From: Ooceraea biroi | Taxonomy: Eukaryota; Arthropoda; Insecta; Hymenoptera; Formicidae | DNA length: 64,000 bases | Direction of reading: 5' to 3' | Assembly (NCBI RefSeq): GCF_003672135.1 | Contig: NC_039511.1 | Location: 7,218,464 to 7,282,463 of the forward strand | Part shown: one piece after another, positions 1-9,134 of the stretch | Layout of the letters: every line of letters begins with the position of its first letter | How positions within the stretch are numbered: the stretch's first letter is position 1 | Made by a program: the position numbers and the translations under genes | The notes under the pieces: generated by a model | What the model was told of the DNA's origin: nothing | The model's input: only the letters and a program-made list of their open reading frames with translations | The model's database searches: none

Positions 1-516
1 CTCGAGGTAAGCTACAAGACTGTATAATGAGAAATAAAGAGATCCATTAAAAACAAGTTAACCTTCACATAACCTTGACAGGTGCACCCAAGGTCAAATT
101 AGTGGCAGCATCTTATGTCCCCCTTGAAGTCATAAAACTTTTGTAAGAAACATTTTTCGATACAAGATTTGGTTTATGTGTATACTTAAATTATAAAACA
201 GTATACTTGGAACGCTGTAACTCACTGAAAAATAGTCCAATTGTAAAAAACAAAAAATCATTGTATTCGTCTCATTATCAGCTACAACTTTCACTTAGAG
301 AGAAAAATCAACTTCCATTTAAAAAAATGGCCGCCATGATGAAATCTCTAAAGTGGCGCCATCCACAGTTAAATTGATAATGCTATCATCTTTCCCCTTC
401 GAACTAAACTACTTTTGTCTGAAACATTTTTCGATACAAGATTTGGTTTTCAAGAAAAATCAATGCATTACTTAAAATGGCTCACCCTGGTGCAACGTTG
501 TCGTCGTCGACGTGGC
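1..516. other. AT-rich spacer without genes
   Basis: I see no coding segment here. The sequence is AT-rich with two near copies of a short phrase (around 152-174 and 424-450, containing ACATTTTTCGATACAAGATT), so it is probably degenerate repeat. Confidence 0.6.
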
Positions 517-650
517 CTCTCACTCACGCCCTCTCGCTCTCTCATTCTCTCGCTCTCCCGCTCTCTCATTTACTCTCTCTCTCGCCCTCTCGCTCTTTCA
601 GTCACTCGCTCTCTCGCTCTCTCACTCACTCGTTCTCTCGCAAATATATC
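517..650. repeat. CTCT/CTCG-rich simple repeat
   Basis: Irregular runs of CTCTCGCTCT and CTCACTC. Long ORFs appear in three frames only because the tract lacks stop codons; they are Ser/Leu/Arg/His strings and not genes. Confidence 0.9.
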
Positions 651-767
651 TTTTCTCACTCCAACTTCTTGCACTACATCGCGTCGTACACTTGTCGTAC
701 ACCGACCGGCGGAGATGCTGTCCGTATATCCGTGTGACTTACACATGACGGTCGGGTCGATAAGTTA

Positions 768-913
768 AGGCAGGAGCACAGACTTTTGCATAAGCGCATA
801 AACAGATGCATAAGGAATTTGATTGGTCCATTTCCTTATGCACATGCTTATAGACCAATCAAATTCCTTATGCATCTTTTTATGCGCTTATGCAAAAGTC
901 TGTGCTCCTGCCT
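768..913. mobile_element. Palindromic MITE with TTA target duplication
   Basis: A 146-bp near-perfect palindrome starting AGGCAGGAGCACAGAC and ending with its reverse complement. TTA lies directly on both sides (765-767 and 914-916), the 3-bp target typical of PIF/Harbinger elements. There is no coding capacity. Its core (GCATAAGCGCATAA and TTCCTTAT blocks) resembles the inverted-repeat element near 52824. Confidence 0.85.
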
Positions 914-1105
914 TTAGAGTTTTCTAATGTAGAGCCTCTACATATGATCGTTATGGGTGAGTCACACGGATATACCAACAGCATCTCCGCCGGTATATGT
1001 ACATGCTATCTGGCGCACGCGAGAAAACCGATATTAGCTGCTGCCATCTCGTTGAAAAGAACGAACTGTACAAACGACGATGATGATAATGACGACGTTT
1101 CTTAA

Positions 1106-2875
1106 GGGGGCATATGCGTTTAGAGCCCCCCAAAAAAGGCATTTTTCATGAAGTTTTTGCAGAGCCAAGACACAAACTATAAAAATGGGACTTGTTGCAT
1201 AATAAAGTAAACCTTTTGTACTTCTTATACAAATTGTATTGAAATAATAGTGTTACATAATCCCCCCCTCCACCGTCGTGTAGTTAACCGTGCACGCGAT
1301 TCGTCATTCCGCGGTTACAATGATATCTCCGTGCCCGTTCATCTGAAACAAAAAATTCAAACGGCATCTTAAAGAAGAGTAAAGTTCCTTGTCGTTGTTG
1401 TATCCGACTTTAAAATTCGAATTTTCAACAAAATGGCGGACTTTTAAAGTTAGAGTGCCGATTTTCGGCACAAAATTTTAGTTTTGTTTGTTTAAAAAAA
1501 ATAGAAAGAATTGGAATTTTTTAAATCGGATACGACAATGACAAGCGATTTTTATAAGCTTTCAATAAAAAAAGGAAGATCGGTTGATCCGTCTTCAAGT
1601 TATCATTGTAACCGACTTTAAAAACATGGTTTTGAGAAAACCGAATTTAAAGTTTTGGAACAAGTTTACTCTATTGTAAAACTAAATTTATTCAACTTAC
1701 ACGTCATCGTCAATTCCTGGGCCATACAGGAAATCCTCCTGCACAAGGTTTGCCTCCATTTTTTGGTTTTTACCGAAGCGACGGCTTATTCGGGCCTCCC
1801 GCGTCGCGTGCTGTGCTCGGAGGTCCGCTTGGATACACCGTTTGCCACCTATTGGGCGGCATTTTTCGCTTGCGCGTAAACCTTTTTCGAAATTTGTTCA
1901 CTCCCTGTGACTCTCGAGAACTTTTACACCTATTTCATCGTGACACGTACTCCATAAACAACGAGAATCGTCCGTATCACGCAACCGACGCCAACTAAAT
2001 GAATAATCGGCTTGAAAACAGCTTAGAGCACTGCTTACAGTATCATCATCGATTAGAAAATACCTATACTTTAATCTCAAAAGTAAGTTTTGTGACGAAG
2101 TCACGCGCATCCTGCGCCACTGCAACCCGCGAAGCGAGCGCGGGTCGCGGAAGAAGCGTCGAATCCCGCTTCCCCACCGCAACGTCCCCCCGCACCACAA
2201 AGCGAGCCTCCGAGTCCGCTTCCCCACCGCGACGACCTCCCGCACCACGCCGCCAGGCCCTGCACCACCAAGACGGCAGTATATAAGCGCGACGAGCAAG
2301 GAGACCGACACCATTCCCCGGCCAGAGCGTTCCGACTCTGGCCTTCCGAGTCCGCGTATTGAGCGGCAACCGATCCTGCAATTCCTTACCGCAAGCCCGC
2401 GTAGTGAGCGGCACTCCACCGCAAGCCCGCGTACTGAGCGGCCCTTAGTTATAAGTTCGCGCATTCCGTCGTTAGTCGTAAGTCCGACGTTCAATCTATA
2501 TTATCATGAATAGAACCTGAATAAATCCACGTTCTCTTATCAACCGAGGCTACTCACTCAACTCCCCGCCCTATCGCATACGATCTCACCGACCTGGGTT
2601 ACTCGCGAGCTATCCGTTGCACAGAGATACGTTACAGTTTTATTGTAAAGAGGACAAAAGAAACCGTTGCATGAGGGTCCGACCCTTCTACCTGCGCGCC
2701 GCTTCAGAAACGGCAGGCGCACGCCTGTGCACTGCCCGACAAAACGCGTTGTAACTTCTTTACTTACTCGAATTTTAAAAAACGGTTTTAGGACAACGTT
2801 CTTGAAAGTTCAAACTATCGAAAAATGGAAAGAAAAAAAATCGATTTTTTGAAACCGACAAACGTATATGCCCCC
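1106..2875. mobile_element. TTAA-target non-autonomous element (piggyBac-like) holding a solo LTR
   Basis: Starts GGGGGCATATGCG and ends with the near reverse complement, flanked by TTAA on both sides (1102-1105 and 2876-2879). The two other R1 copies carry uninterrupted GTTTCTTAA at the matching spot (about 50860 and 51775), which gives the empty site. TTAA duplications are typical of piggyBac and some Kolobok elements. No transposase ORF is visible. The central part contains the LTR at 2091-2636. Confidence 0.8.
2091..2636 (+). mobile_element. Solo LTR, gypsy-like
   Basis: A 546-bp unit beginning TGTGACG and ending CGTTACA, directly flanked by a 4-bp duplication GTTT (2087-2090 and 2637-2640). 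It has a TATA box (TATATAAGCG near 2279) and a poly(A) signal AATAAA at 2520-2525, in the order expected for a U3-R-U5 LTR. There is no internal retroelement sequence, so this is a solo LTR left by recombination. The 4-bp duplication fits Ty3/gypsy. Confidence 0.85.
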
Positions 2876-3098
2876 TTAAGTGAAATTTGCCAACTTCAGA
2901 CTTTGCATCGCCATATCTCCGCTCGTAGGGCACGTAGAAGAAAAATGAAAACACTTTTATTACATAATTCGACCCCAAGCTATCCATTGAGCCTACTTAA
3001 AAGTTGATCGGATCAGCTGTTATTGAGATACGATAATCTAAGAGTCTCTGAAAACGTCGCGTCGCGTAACAGTACACGTCGGTCTCGTTGCGCGTATA

Positions 3099-4627
3099 CA
3101 GGGTGTCCCATGGGAAGTTGCTGAAAGTAAACGATTGGTTCTCCCCTTCATGACTTCAGAAAGGGTCTTACGGTTAACGGTCGTTCATCTGAGTGTCCGC
3201 AATTTTATTCTGGTTGTGGTAGATGCAAGTCCGTGCGCGTCAAAATGAGTAATCTAACGACGGAAGAAAAGATTTATCTTGTCGAGTGCTTCTTTTCCAG
3301 AGGAAAAGTTTGTAGCAATGCTTACAGGGGGTTTCGTACTAAATACGGAACACATGAAATTAAGAGCGAAAACACGCTGAAAAGGTTAGAATTTATTATT
3401 TCTTTAAACGTATGCGTTACGTCACTCCATTTTTTGGCAATAAATCTGCATTAAAATAATGTTTTGTGTTATTTTTATCAGAATTATCGATAATTTTATG
3501 CAATATGGAACTATCCAAGACCGTAGACATGATCTGCCAGGTCCTTCTGTGTCTGTAGCTGCAGAAGAAAACATTGAAGATATTAAGAAGTATTTTGAAG
3601 AAAATCCAAATTCTTCCATTCGGAAAGCTGCCCAAGCTCTTGAAATATCCAAAACAACGTTACACAGGATTTTAAAACATTTCCTGAAAATGCATCCCTA
3701 TAAAATAACATCGCATCAATTGCTAACTAAATACGCTATGACGAAACGTGTGGAATTCTGCAAGACGATAAATGGAATGTTTGAAGATGGAGAACTTGAT
3801 GCAAAATTGATAATTTACACGGACGAAGCACATTTCTGGCTAAATGGTTATGTTAATAAACAAAATTATAGATTTTGGGGGTCGGAAAATCCCAACGTTT
3901 CCCTGGCTAAACCTTTACATCGACAAAAAATAACAGCATGGGCTGCGATCTCGGTAAAAGGAATTTATCTGCAATTTTTCGAATCAACAGTCACTGGTGA
4001 AAGTTACAAGCAGCTTCTCGAAACACAATTCTTCCCTCATGCAAAAAAAGAGGCCTGGTCAGAGGATTTCATTTCATGCAGGATGGAGTGACACCACATC
4101 AAACCCAGGAGGTCTTCGAAAGAATCCATAAAATTTATGGCAATCGAGTCATCGGTCTGGGATACCCCAAATTTGCCCAGGGGGGGGGGGGCTAGAATGG
4201 CCACCGTACTCGCCGAATTTAAATCCATGTGACTTCTTTCTTTGGGGATACATTAAGGACCATTGTTATGCCGGAAATCCAGAAAAAGTGTCAGATTTAG
4301 TAGTAGCTATTAAAAAGGTCGTCAGCAACATTAAAGACATGTTAAAAAAAGTTTTCACAAGTTTTCGTAAAAGAATTGATTTTTTGTATTTTTGTACAAA
4401 TTCAGATGGTGCACACTTTGAAAATATTTATCATTAGCTTACTTGATTATTAGCATATTTTTCATTAATAAAATAAACTGATATACAAATATTTTGCTAA
4501 ATTTTATTTATACCCATTAAAAACTGCTGACTTTCCTCTTTCCAACGCAATTTTTGTTTTTTCAATAACTGCATACGTTTAAAAATGACAGCTGATTAGT
4601 TTTAGCAACTTCCCATGGGACACCCTG
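3099..4627 (+). mobile_element. Tc1/mariner-superfamily element with TA target
   Basis: A 1529-bp element with about 26-bp inverted repeats starting CAGGGTGTCCCATGGGAAGT, flanked by TA on both sides (3097-3098 and 4628-4629). R1 copies 2 and 3 have the uninterrupted GCGTATACTTGG, which confirms the insertion point. Confidence 0.95.
3245..4437 (+). pseudogene. Tc1/mariner-like transposase, one intron, two homopolymer frameshifts
   Basis: Cut-and-paste DDE transposase. Exon 1 (3245-3384, starting MSNLTTEEK) and exon 2 (from 3482) give a helix-turn-helix region across a 97-nt GT...AG intron. Catalytic candidates are D in IYTDEAHFW, D in FMQDGVTPH and D in LNPCDFFLWG. The frame breaks at an A7 run near 4041 and a G12 run at 4180-4191; the protein is otherwise continuous to GAHFENIYH before the stop at 4435. 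Spacing between the second and third Asp is about 48 residues because of a Gly-rich insert encoded by the G run, longer than in most relatives. The ORF upstream of 3245 begins with GTG, so the first ATG was used. Confidence 0.85.
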
Positions 4628-4716
4628 TACTTGGCGAGAGACACTACCGTGTCTCTTGATGACTCTCATTACCCCATGTTAACCTTTTATAACGTTTTTT
4701 CTTATTATGATTTTAG

Positions 4717-6870
4717 ATGCCGTGAAGACGAAACAGAACGACAGAAAAGTTACAATGGGCATTGGAAACATTAAATATGACAATTAGAAGGATACATGAA
4801 GATAATATATCTATCCACAAAGCTGCTACAGAGTTCCAAATCCCGTATAACACTTTACAAAAACGGTACAATCTTGATTGAACAAACAGCTCCTCGTCTT
4901 GAAAGAAAACCCATTTTCGATAAAGTGCAAGAAGACACACTTGCTGATCATCTCATTCATATGACGAATATTTTTTATGGACTAGACACAATACAATTTC
5001 GAAAAATCGCATTTGAATGTGCTGAAAAGCTAAATATTCCTCACAATTTTAAAAGAAATAAAGAGACTAAATTAGCTGGATCAGATTGGTTGAAGGGATT
5101 TCTCAGAAGAAATCCTAGAGTCAGTATTCGCAACCCAGAATCGCTGAGCATTAATAGAATACAAGGGTTTAATAAACAAGAGGTTAACCATTTTTTCAAA
5201 AATCTTGAGGAAGTTATTGATAAGTATAAGTTTCAATTTCATCAAATTTTTAATATGGACGAGACAGGAATATCTACTGTACAAGAACCAAATAAAGTTT
5301 AGCAAAAACGGGGCAGAAACGCATAGGAACTATCACTTCTTGGGAAAGAGAAAAAATTATAACTGTTGTTTGTGCTATGAATGCCATAGGCACATTTGTA
5401 CCACCACTGTTTATTTTCCCGCGACAACGTCATTCTCCTCTTCTTGAGAAAGATGGGCCTCCAGGTGCAATATATGATTGCTCGAAAAATAGGTGGACAA
5501 ACGAAACACTGTTTTTGAAATGGTTACAGCATTTTAAGAATTTCGTGAAACCCTCTGAAGATAATAAAGTATTATTGATTATGGATAATTACAAGTCACT
5601 CCATGCTAGAAGCTTACTATTTTTGCAAAAGAAAATCATATTACAATGCTCTCTATACCACCCCACTCATTGCACCGCCTTTAGCCATTAGATGTCATAT
5701 TTTTGGCTCTTTAAAAAAGGCATATAATCGAGAGTGTGACCTTTTCTTAAAATCAAAGAACCTTGTCAAAATTACTCCATATGAAGTGGCCGGACTGTTT
5801 AAGAACGCCTATGGAAAAGTAGCTTCGGTTGACAAGAGCATCAATGGTTTCCGTGCCACAGGCATAAGTCCAATAAATCCCAATATACTCAGTGACGAAG
5901 ATTTTCTTGCCACAGACACTGTAGCCACTGATGTAATGAATGAAGATTCTCCAAACGATCAAGAAACTCTTTAGACTTCGCCGGACACCAGTACTACGAT
6001 TCAAAGCACTGCGCAACTCAAGGGAGCGTCCCGTTTGACCACGTTGATATTGGCCACGGTCCCGATTGACCACACATTGGAAATCAGTGTGCAATCGTTC
6101 CGTGTGCAAATAGAGGCCACCCCATAAAACACATGCATGTTTCTGATTTCCAATGTGTGGTCAATCAGGACCGTCACCAATATCAACGTGGTCAATCGGG
6201 ACCGTGGTCAATCGGGACCGTGGTCAATCGGGACCGTGGTCAATCGGGATCGTGGTCAATCGGAACCGTAGCCAATATCAACGTGGTCAATCGGGACCGT
6301 GGTCAATTGGGACCGTGGTCAATCGGGACCGTGGCCAACATCAACGTGGTCAATCAGGACCGTGGTCATTCGAGACTGTAGTCGACGGCAACGTGGTCAA
6401 TCGGAATGTGGTCAATATCAACGTGGTCAATCTCAACGTGGTCAATCGGAACCGTGGTCAATATCAACGTGGCCAAACGGGTGCCACTCGCAACTCAAGA
6501 ATATCTAGCAGATCCTTCGCAAGACATGGACACACATAACGAGACATCTGCTATTAACGTCAGCTTTGCTGACTTGTCTTCGGTTTTAACAGTAATTTCT
6601 CCGAATCCGTCAACCTCGCGTAGTAGCAGAAAAAGCACAAATAAATTACATTCTGAAATAATTACCGCTTCTCCCAACAAGACTTTTTTGGAAGAGAAGA
6701 AGAGAAAACGATTAATAAAAGAGAATAAAGCACCGAAAGAAATAGGAAAAAAATCTAAAATGGAAAATAAAAAGAAACCAAATAAAAAGGTGAAAAACTA
6801 TCTATTTAGGGATGAGTCTAGCTCTTCAGATAAAAATAGTATTTGCGGAAATAAAAATAATAACGATAAT
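4717..6870 (+). pseudogene. pogo/Tigger-type (jerky-like) transposase, decayed and interrupted
   Basis: DDE_1/CENP-B-like transposase. A probable 3' splice site (TTATGATTTTAG) precedes ATG at 4717, but codon 3 is TGA. The N-terminus is a psq-type helix-turn-helix (EKLQWALE...IHKAATEFQIPYNTLQKRY), followed after a frameshift near 4870 by a CENP-B HTH region (LAGSDWLKGFLRRNP). Catalytic D1 is in FNMDETGIS (about 5260), D2 in LLIMDNYKS (about 5575) and D3 in PLDVIF (about 5690, just after an in-frame TAG). More frame changes occur near 5302 and 5640. The Lys/Glu/Ser-rich C-terminal tail (EEKKRKRLIKENK) resumes at 6500-6870 beyond the fold-back element at 6023-6488. A reversed gypsy fragment abuts the 3' side. 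Confidence 0.85.
6023..6488. mobile_element. Fold-back minisatellite element with 11-bp target duplication
   Basis: The ends are inverted (CCCGTTTGACCACGTTGATA against its complement). The left arm is short (6023-6085), a 58-bp unique spacer follows, and the right arm (6144-6488) is about 20 head-to-tail units of 15-16 bp built on CGTGGTCAATCGGGAC or CGTGGTCAATATCAA. The 11-bp sequence CGCAACTCAAG flanks it directly at 6012-6022 and 6489-6499. It lies inside the pogo-type gene. Long duplications and subterminal repeat arrays recall fold-back or Mutator-like elements, but no superfamily could be assigned. ORFs through the array are repeat artefacts. Confidence 0.85.
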
Positions 6871-6892
6871 ATAGGGTGGATAAATCGAGGGA

Positions 6893-7946
6893 TAGTGATC
6901 GGACGAGACGATTGTACAACGAACAACCTTTATTACGCGTTATACACTTTAAATGCTCTCACACACGACTCGCTTGCTACGCTCGCTCTGCTCGCTCGTG
7001 CTTCTCCTCTTTCTCTCTCGTCGTTCTCGTCGCTCGCGATTCGCCGGCGTCTGTGCGCACAGGAAGACAACTCGCGATCATCTCCCGGTTACCGAGGGGG
7101 TTTCGCGCGCCACTCGCAACGAATTCGGAGACTTACTCGCAATTAAAAGCTTTCCCACACTCGGCCGTCCTGCCTACACATTCGTCCCGAATGTTCTCGT
7201 CCGCGTCATCACCGTCCTCATCTTCCAGTGAATCGTCACCACTAACCCATAGCTTCATGAAGTCGGCTGACGTAGATGTTCGTTGAGGACCTTCTCCTTC
7301 GTTCACCTTCTGCACCAAGTATCGTTGGTTGCGCAGAACTCGACTAACTTCGTAGGGACCTAAATACTTATGAGACGTCTTCAATCCTGGACCCTGCTGG
7401 GTGCGTTTAATGACAACTAAGTCGCCTTCGCGATAAACCATCGCTTTACGCCTTTTTCGATCAAAAACTCTTTTATTTTCATGCTGAATCCTCGATATAC
7501 TTTCGCTCGCTTGAGCTCGCAGCTCATCTCGTTCATCCTGAAAAGATGTGACCCATTCCTTTTCAAGCCATTCCCGAATATTAGAACGATCTCTGAGCCG
7601 TGGATGGGCTCCAAAGAGTAAATGGAACGGGGAAGTGGCAATACTCCGATGTATAGTTGTATTCAGGTACTGCTGAGCAAGTTCCAAACATTTGTACCAC
7701 TCGCCAGGTTTTGGTGCCGTTAATTTAGTTAACAACGGGATAAGAGTTCGGTTGAGGCATTCAACCTGACCGTTTGGTCGGGGTACTCCCGTCGTGATCA
7801 AAGAATGCTCGATATTTTTCCTCTTGGCAATAATCCTTGAATTCGCGCGATGTGAATGCCGTTCCCCGATCGGAGATAATCCGTTGTGGGTTGCAGAAAA
7901 TCGCAGCTTGCTTCTTAGTAGATATATAGGGCGGGTTCTGACCCAT
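6893..7946 (-). pseudogene. Ty3/gypsy integrase C-terminal fragment and flanking LTR-like sequence
   Basis: Reading leftward from 7946, the fragment holds the second Asp of an integrase core (IISDRGTAF), then after a one-base frameshift near 7795 the catalytic Glu region (PNGQVECLNR; the usual Arg after the Glu is Cys here), an integrase C-terminal domain (YREGDLVVIKRTQQGP...LGPYEVSRVL) and an acidic tail ending at 7133. The zinc finger, first Asp, RT and RNase H are missing, so the element is truncated at its 5' side near 7946. The sequence at about 6893-7130 is GC/CT-rich with a poly(A) signal on the minus strand (complement of TTTATT near 6930), as expected for the 3' LTR. Confidence 0.85.
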
Positions 7947-8448
7947 GGGGCAACGAGAGGGGGTGAGGAGGAGGAGGAGGGGACTGAGTCAGCGGGGGGG
8001 CTGAGTCAGCATGGGTATCATGTTCAAGGTCGAGGGTCGGCTGAGTGGGGGGGGGGCTGAGTCAGCTGGGGTATCATGTTCAAGTCGAGGGTCGGCTGAG
8101 TCAGCAGGGGGGGGGGGTCGTTGTAGACCTGCACGAACATGTTCAAGGTCAGACGACGTCATCGTTTTTTCTCGGAATGCGCCCCGAAACTGTGCAGTAG
8201 CGCAAATGGCGGCTGCGCTATTGTTACCTATTGCATCATCAGTACTATTGTTATATACGCTTGGACCTGCATGAACATGTTCAAGGTCATGCGATACCAT
8301 CGCTAATTTTGCGGACGTGTACGAAACTGTGCAGTCAGTGATGCAGATATAAAACGGGAAGTGTGTCCGATCGAGCAAACGCCCAGGATGTTCATGGTGC
8401 TACCGGACGATACAAGGCTATGCAGACCTAGGCGCATGATCGCTGGCG
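7947..8448 (+). promoter_or_regulatory. G-rich block with repeated TCAAGGTCA sites and a TATA box
   Basis: No gene. G runs alternate with CTGAGTCAGC repeats. TCAAGGTCA occurs exactly at 8143-8151 and 8281-8289 and in weaker form near 8023 and 8081; the 8143 and 8281 copies follow the palindrome GAACATGTTC. TCAAGGTCA is the consensus of FTZ-F1/SF-1 class nuclear receptors. A TATAAAA box lies near 8348, 100 bp before the next ATG. A role as the promoter of the following ORF is inference. Confidence 0.4.
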
Positions 8449-8973
8449 ATGGAAGAGCAGGATTCCTATTGGTATTATGAATTCCACGTTAAGGACAGCT
8501 TAGAGTTAGATGTCGAAGACGTTCGCGCACAAGAAACAGTATTCAGGGACGTTCAACGAGTTCCGATAGCGAAGGTTTTGCGCGATCGCGAGGCCGGTAT
8601 ACGTCGAACCTGTGAACGTTCCGTGAAACAAGATGTAATTCAGAAGGAGACTATTGATAAGTCGCCTTATCACGTAAGATGGACAGTGTACAGGCAGGTG
8701 TTGGAAGAATGTAAGATCGAAGACAAAGATAGTTATTCATGCACGGATGACTACCGTAATCACGTGAGGGATATAGTTAGCAAGATAAAATTCTACGTGA
8801 GGGATATACGAGGTAGCAAGGTCAAGGTCCACCGTGACGTGATGTACGCGTCGATTCCCGCAGGCAACGGGCGGTACTGCGAACTGTTAGTGTTGGAGGG
8901 TGTTTACTATATCATATATGTTTACTATATATATATATATGCGATCCTCCACCATCACAATCACAGAATATGA
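8449..8973 (+). CDS. Unrecognised ORF upstream of the DNA polymerase
   Basis: A 174-codon ORF with an ATG, rich in charged residues (Asp, Glu, Arg, Lys), beginning MEEQDSYWYYEFHV; it shows no domain I recognise. From about residue 150 it enters a TATATA tract (8917-8940) coding a Tyr/Ile string, and a protein-like segment in another frame (YEGIPLNYCALKSIYHNV, 8990-9100) suggests the original ORF ran further and was disrupted there. It lies 160 bp before the polymerase gene, on the same strand and in the same GC-rich block, so it may belong to the same element. Confidence 0.4.
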   Translation: MEEQDSYWYYEFHVKDSLELDVEDVRAQETVFRDVQRVPIAKVLRDREAGIRRTCERSVKQDVIQKETIDKSPYHVRWTVYRQVLEECKIEDKDSYSCTDDYRNHVRDIVSKIKFYVRDIRGSKVKVHRDVMYASIPAGNGRYCELLVLEGVYYIIYVYYIYIYAILHHHNHRI

Positions 8974-9134
8974 GGAGAAGAGTAAAAAGTACGAGGGTAT
9001 ACCGCTCAACTATTGTGCGTTGAAGTCGATTTACCACAATGTTCGAAATATAGTAGGACATTGCAAACTGTATTATCGGGTGACATGCAAGTGCAGCGAA
9101 TTGTAAGACAAAGTCTATTTGGAGCGTGAGTACG

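Larger units (their letters stand above)
1030..4657 (+). repeat. R1 repeat copy 1 (Helitron-like end), split by two insertions
   Basis: Pieces at about 1030-1105, 2876-3098 and 4628-4657 join to match the repeats at 50784-51114 and 51740-52032. The 3' edge is a conserved hairpin, AGAGACAC-TACC-GTGTCTCT, followed by T; in all three copies homology stops there. A terminal hairpin without inverted repeats is typical of Helitron/Helentron 3' ends, but the 5' end is not defined, so the class is inferred. The copy is interrupted at TTAA by the element at 1106-2875 and at TA by the Tc1-like element at 3099-4627. Confidence 0.7.

Noticed and set aside
6144..6488. CRISPR-like array
   Set aside because: Units are 15-16 bp head to tail without spacers, in a eukaryotic transposon context.
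6133..6539. Proteins of the SIGTVVNRDRGQ repeat type
   Set aside because: They are translations of the 15-16 bp minisatellite; the same strings appear on the other strand at 21032-21452 for the same reason.
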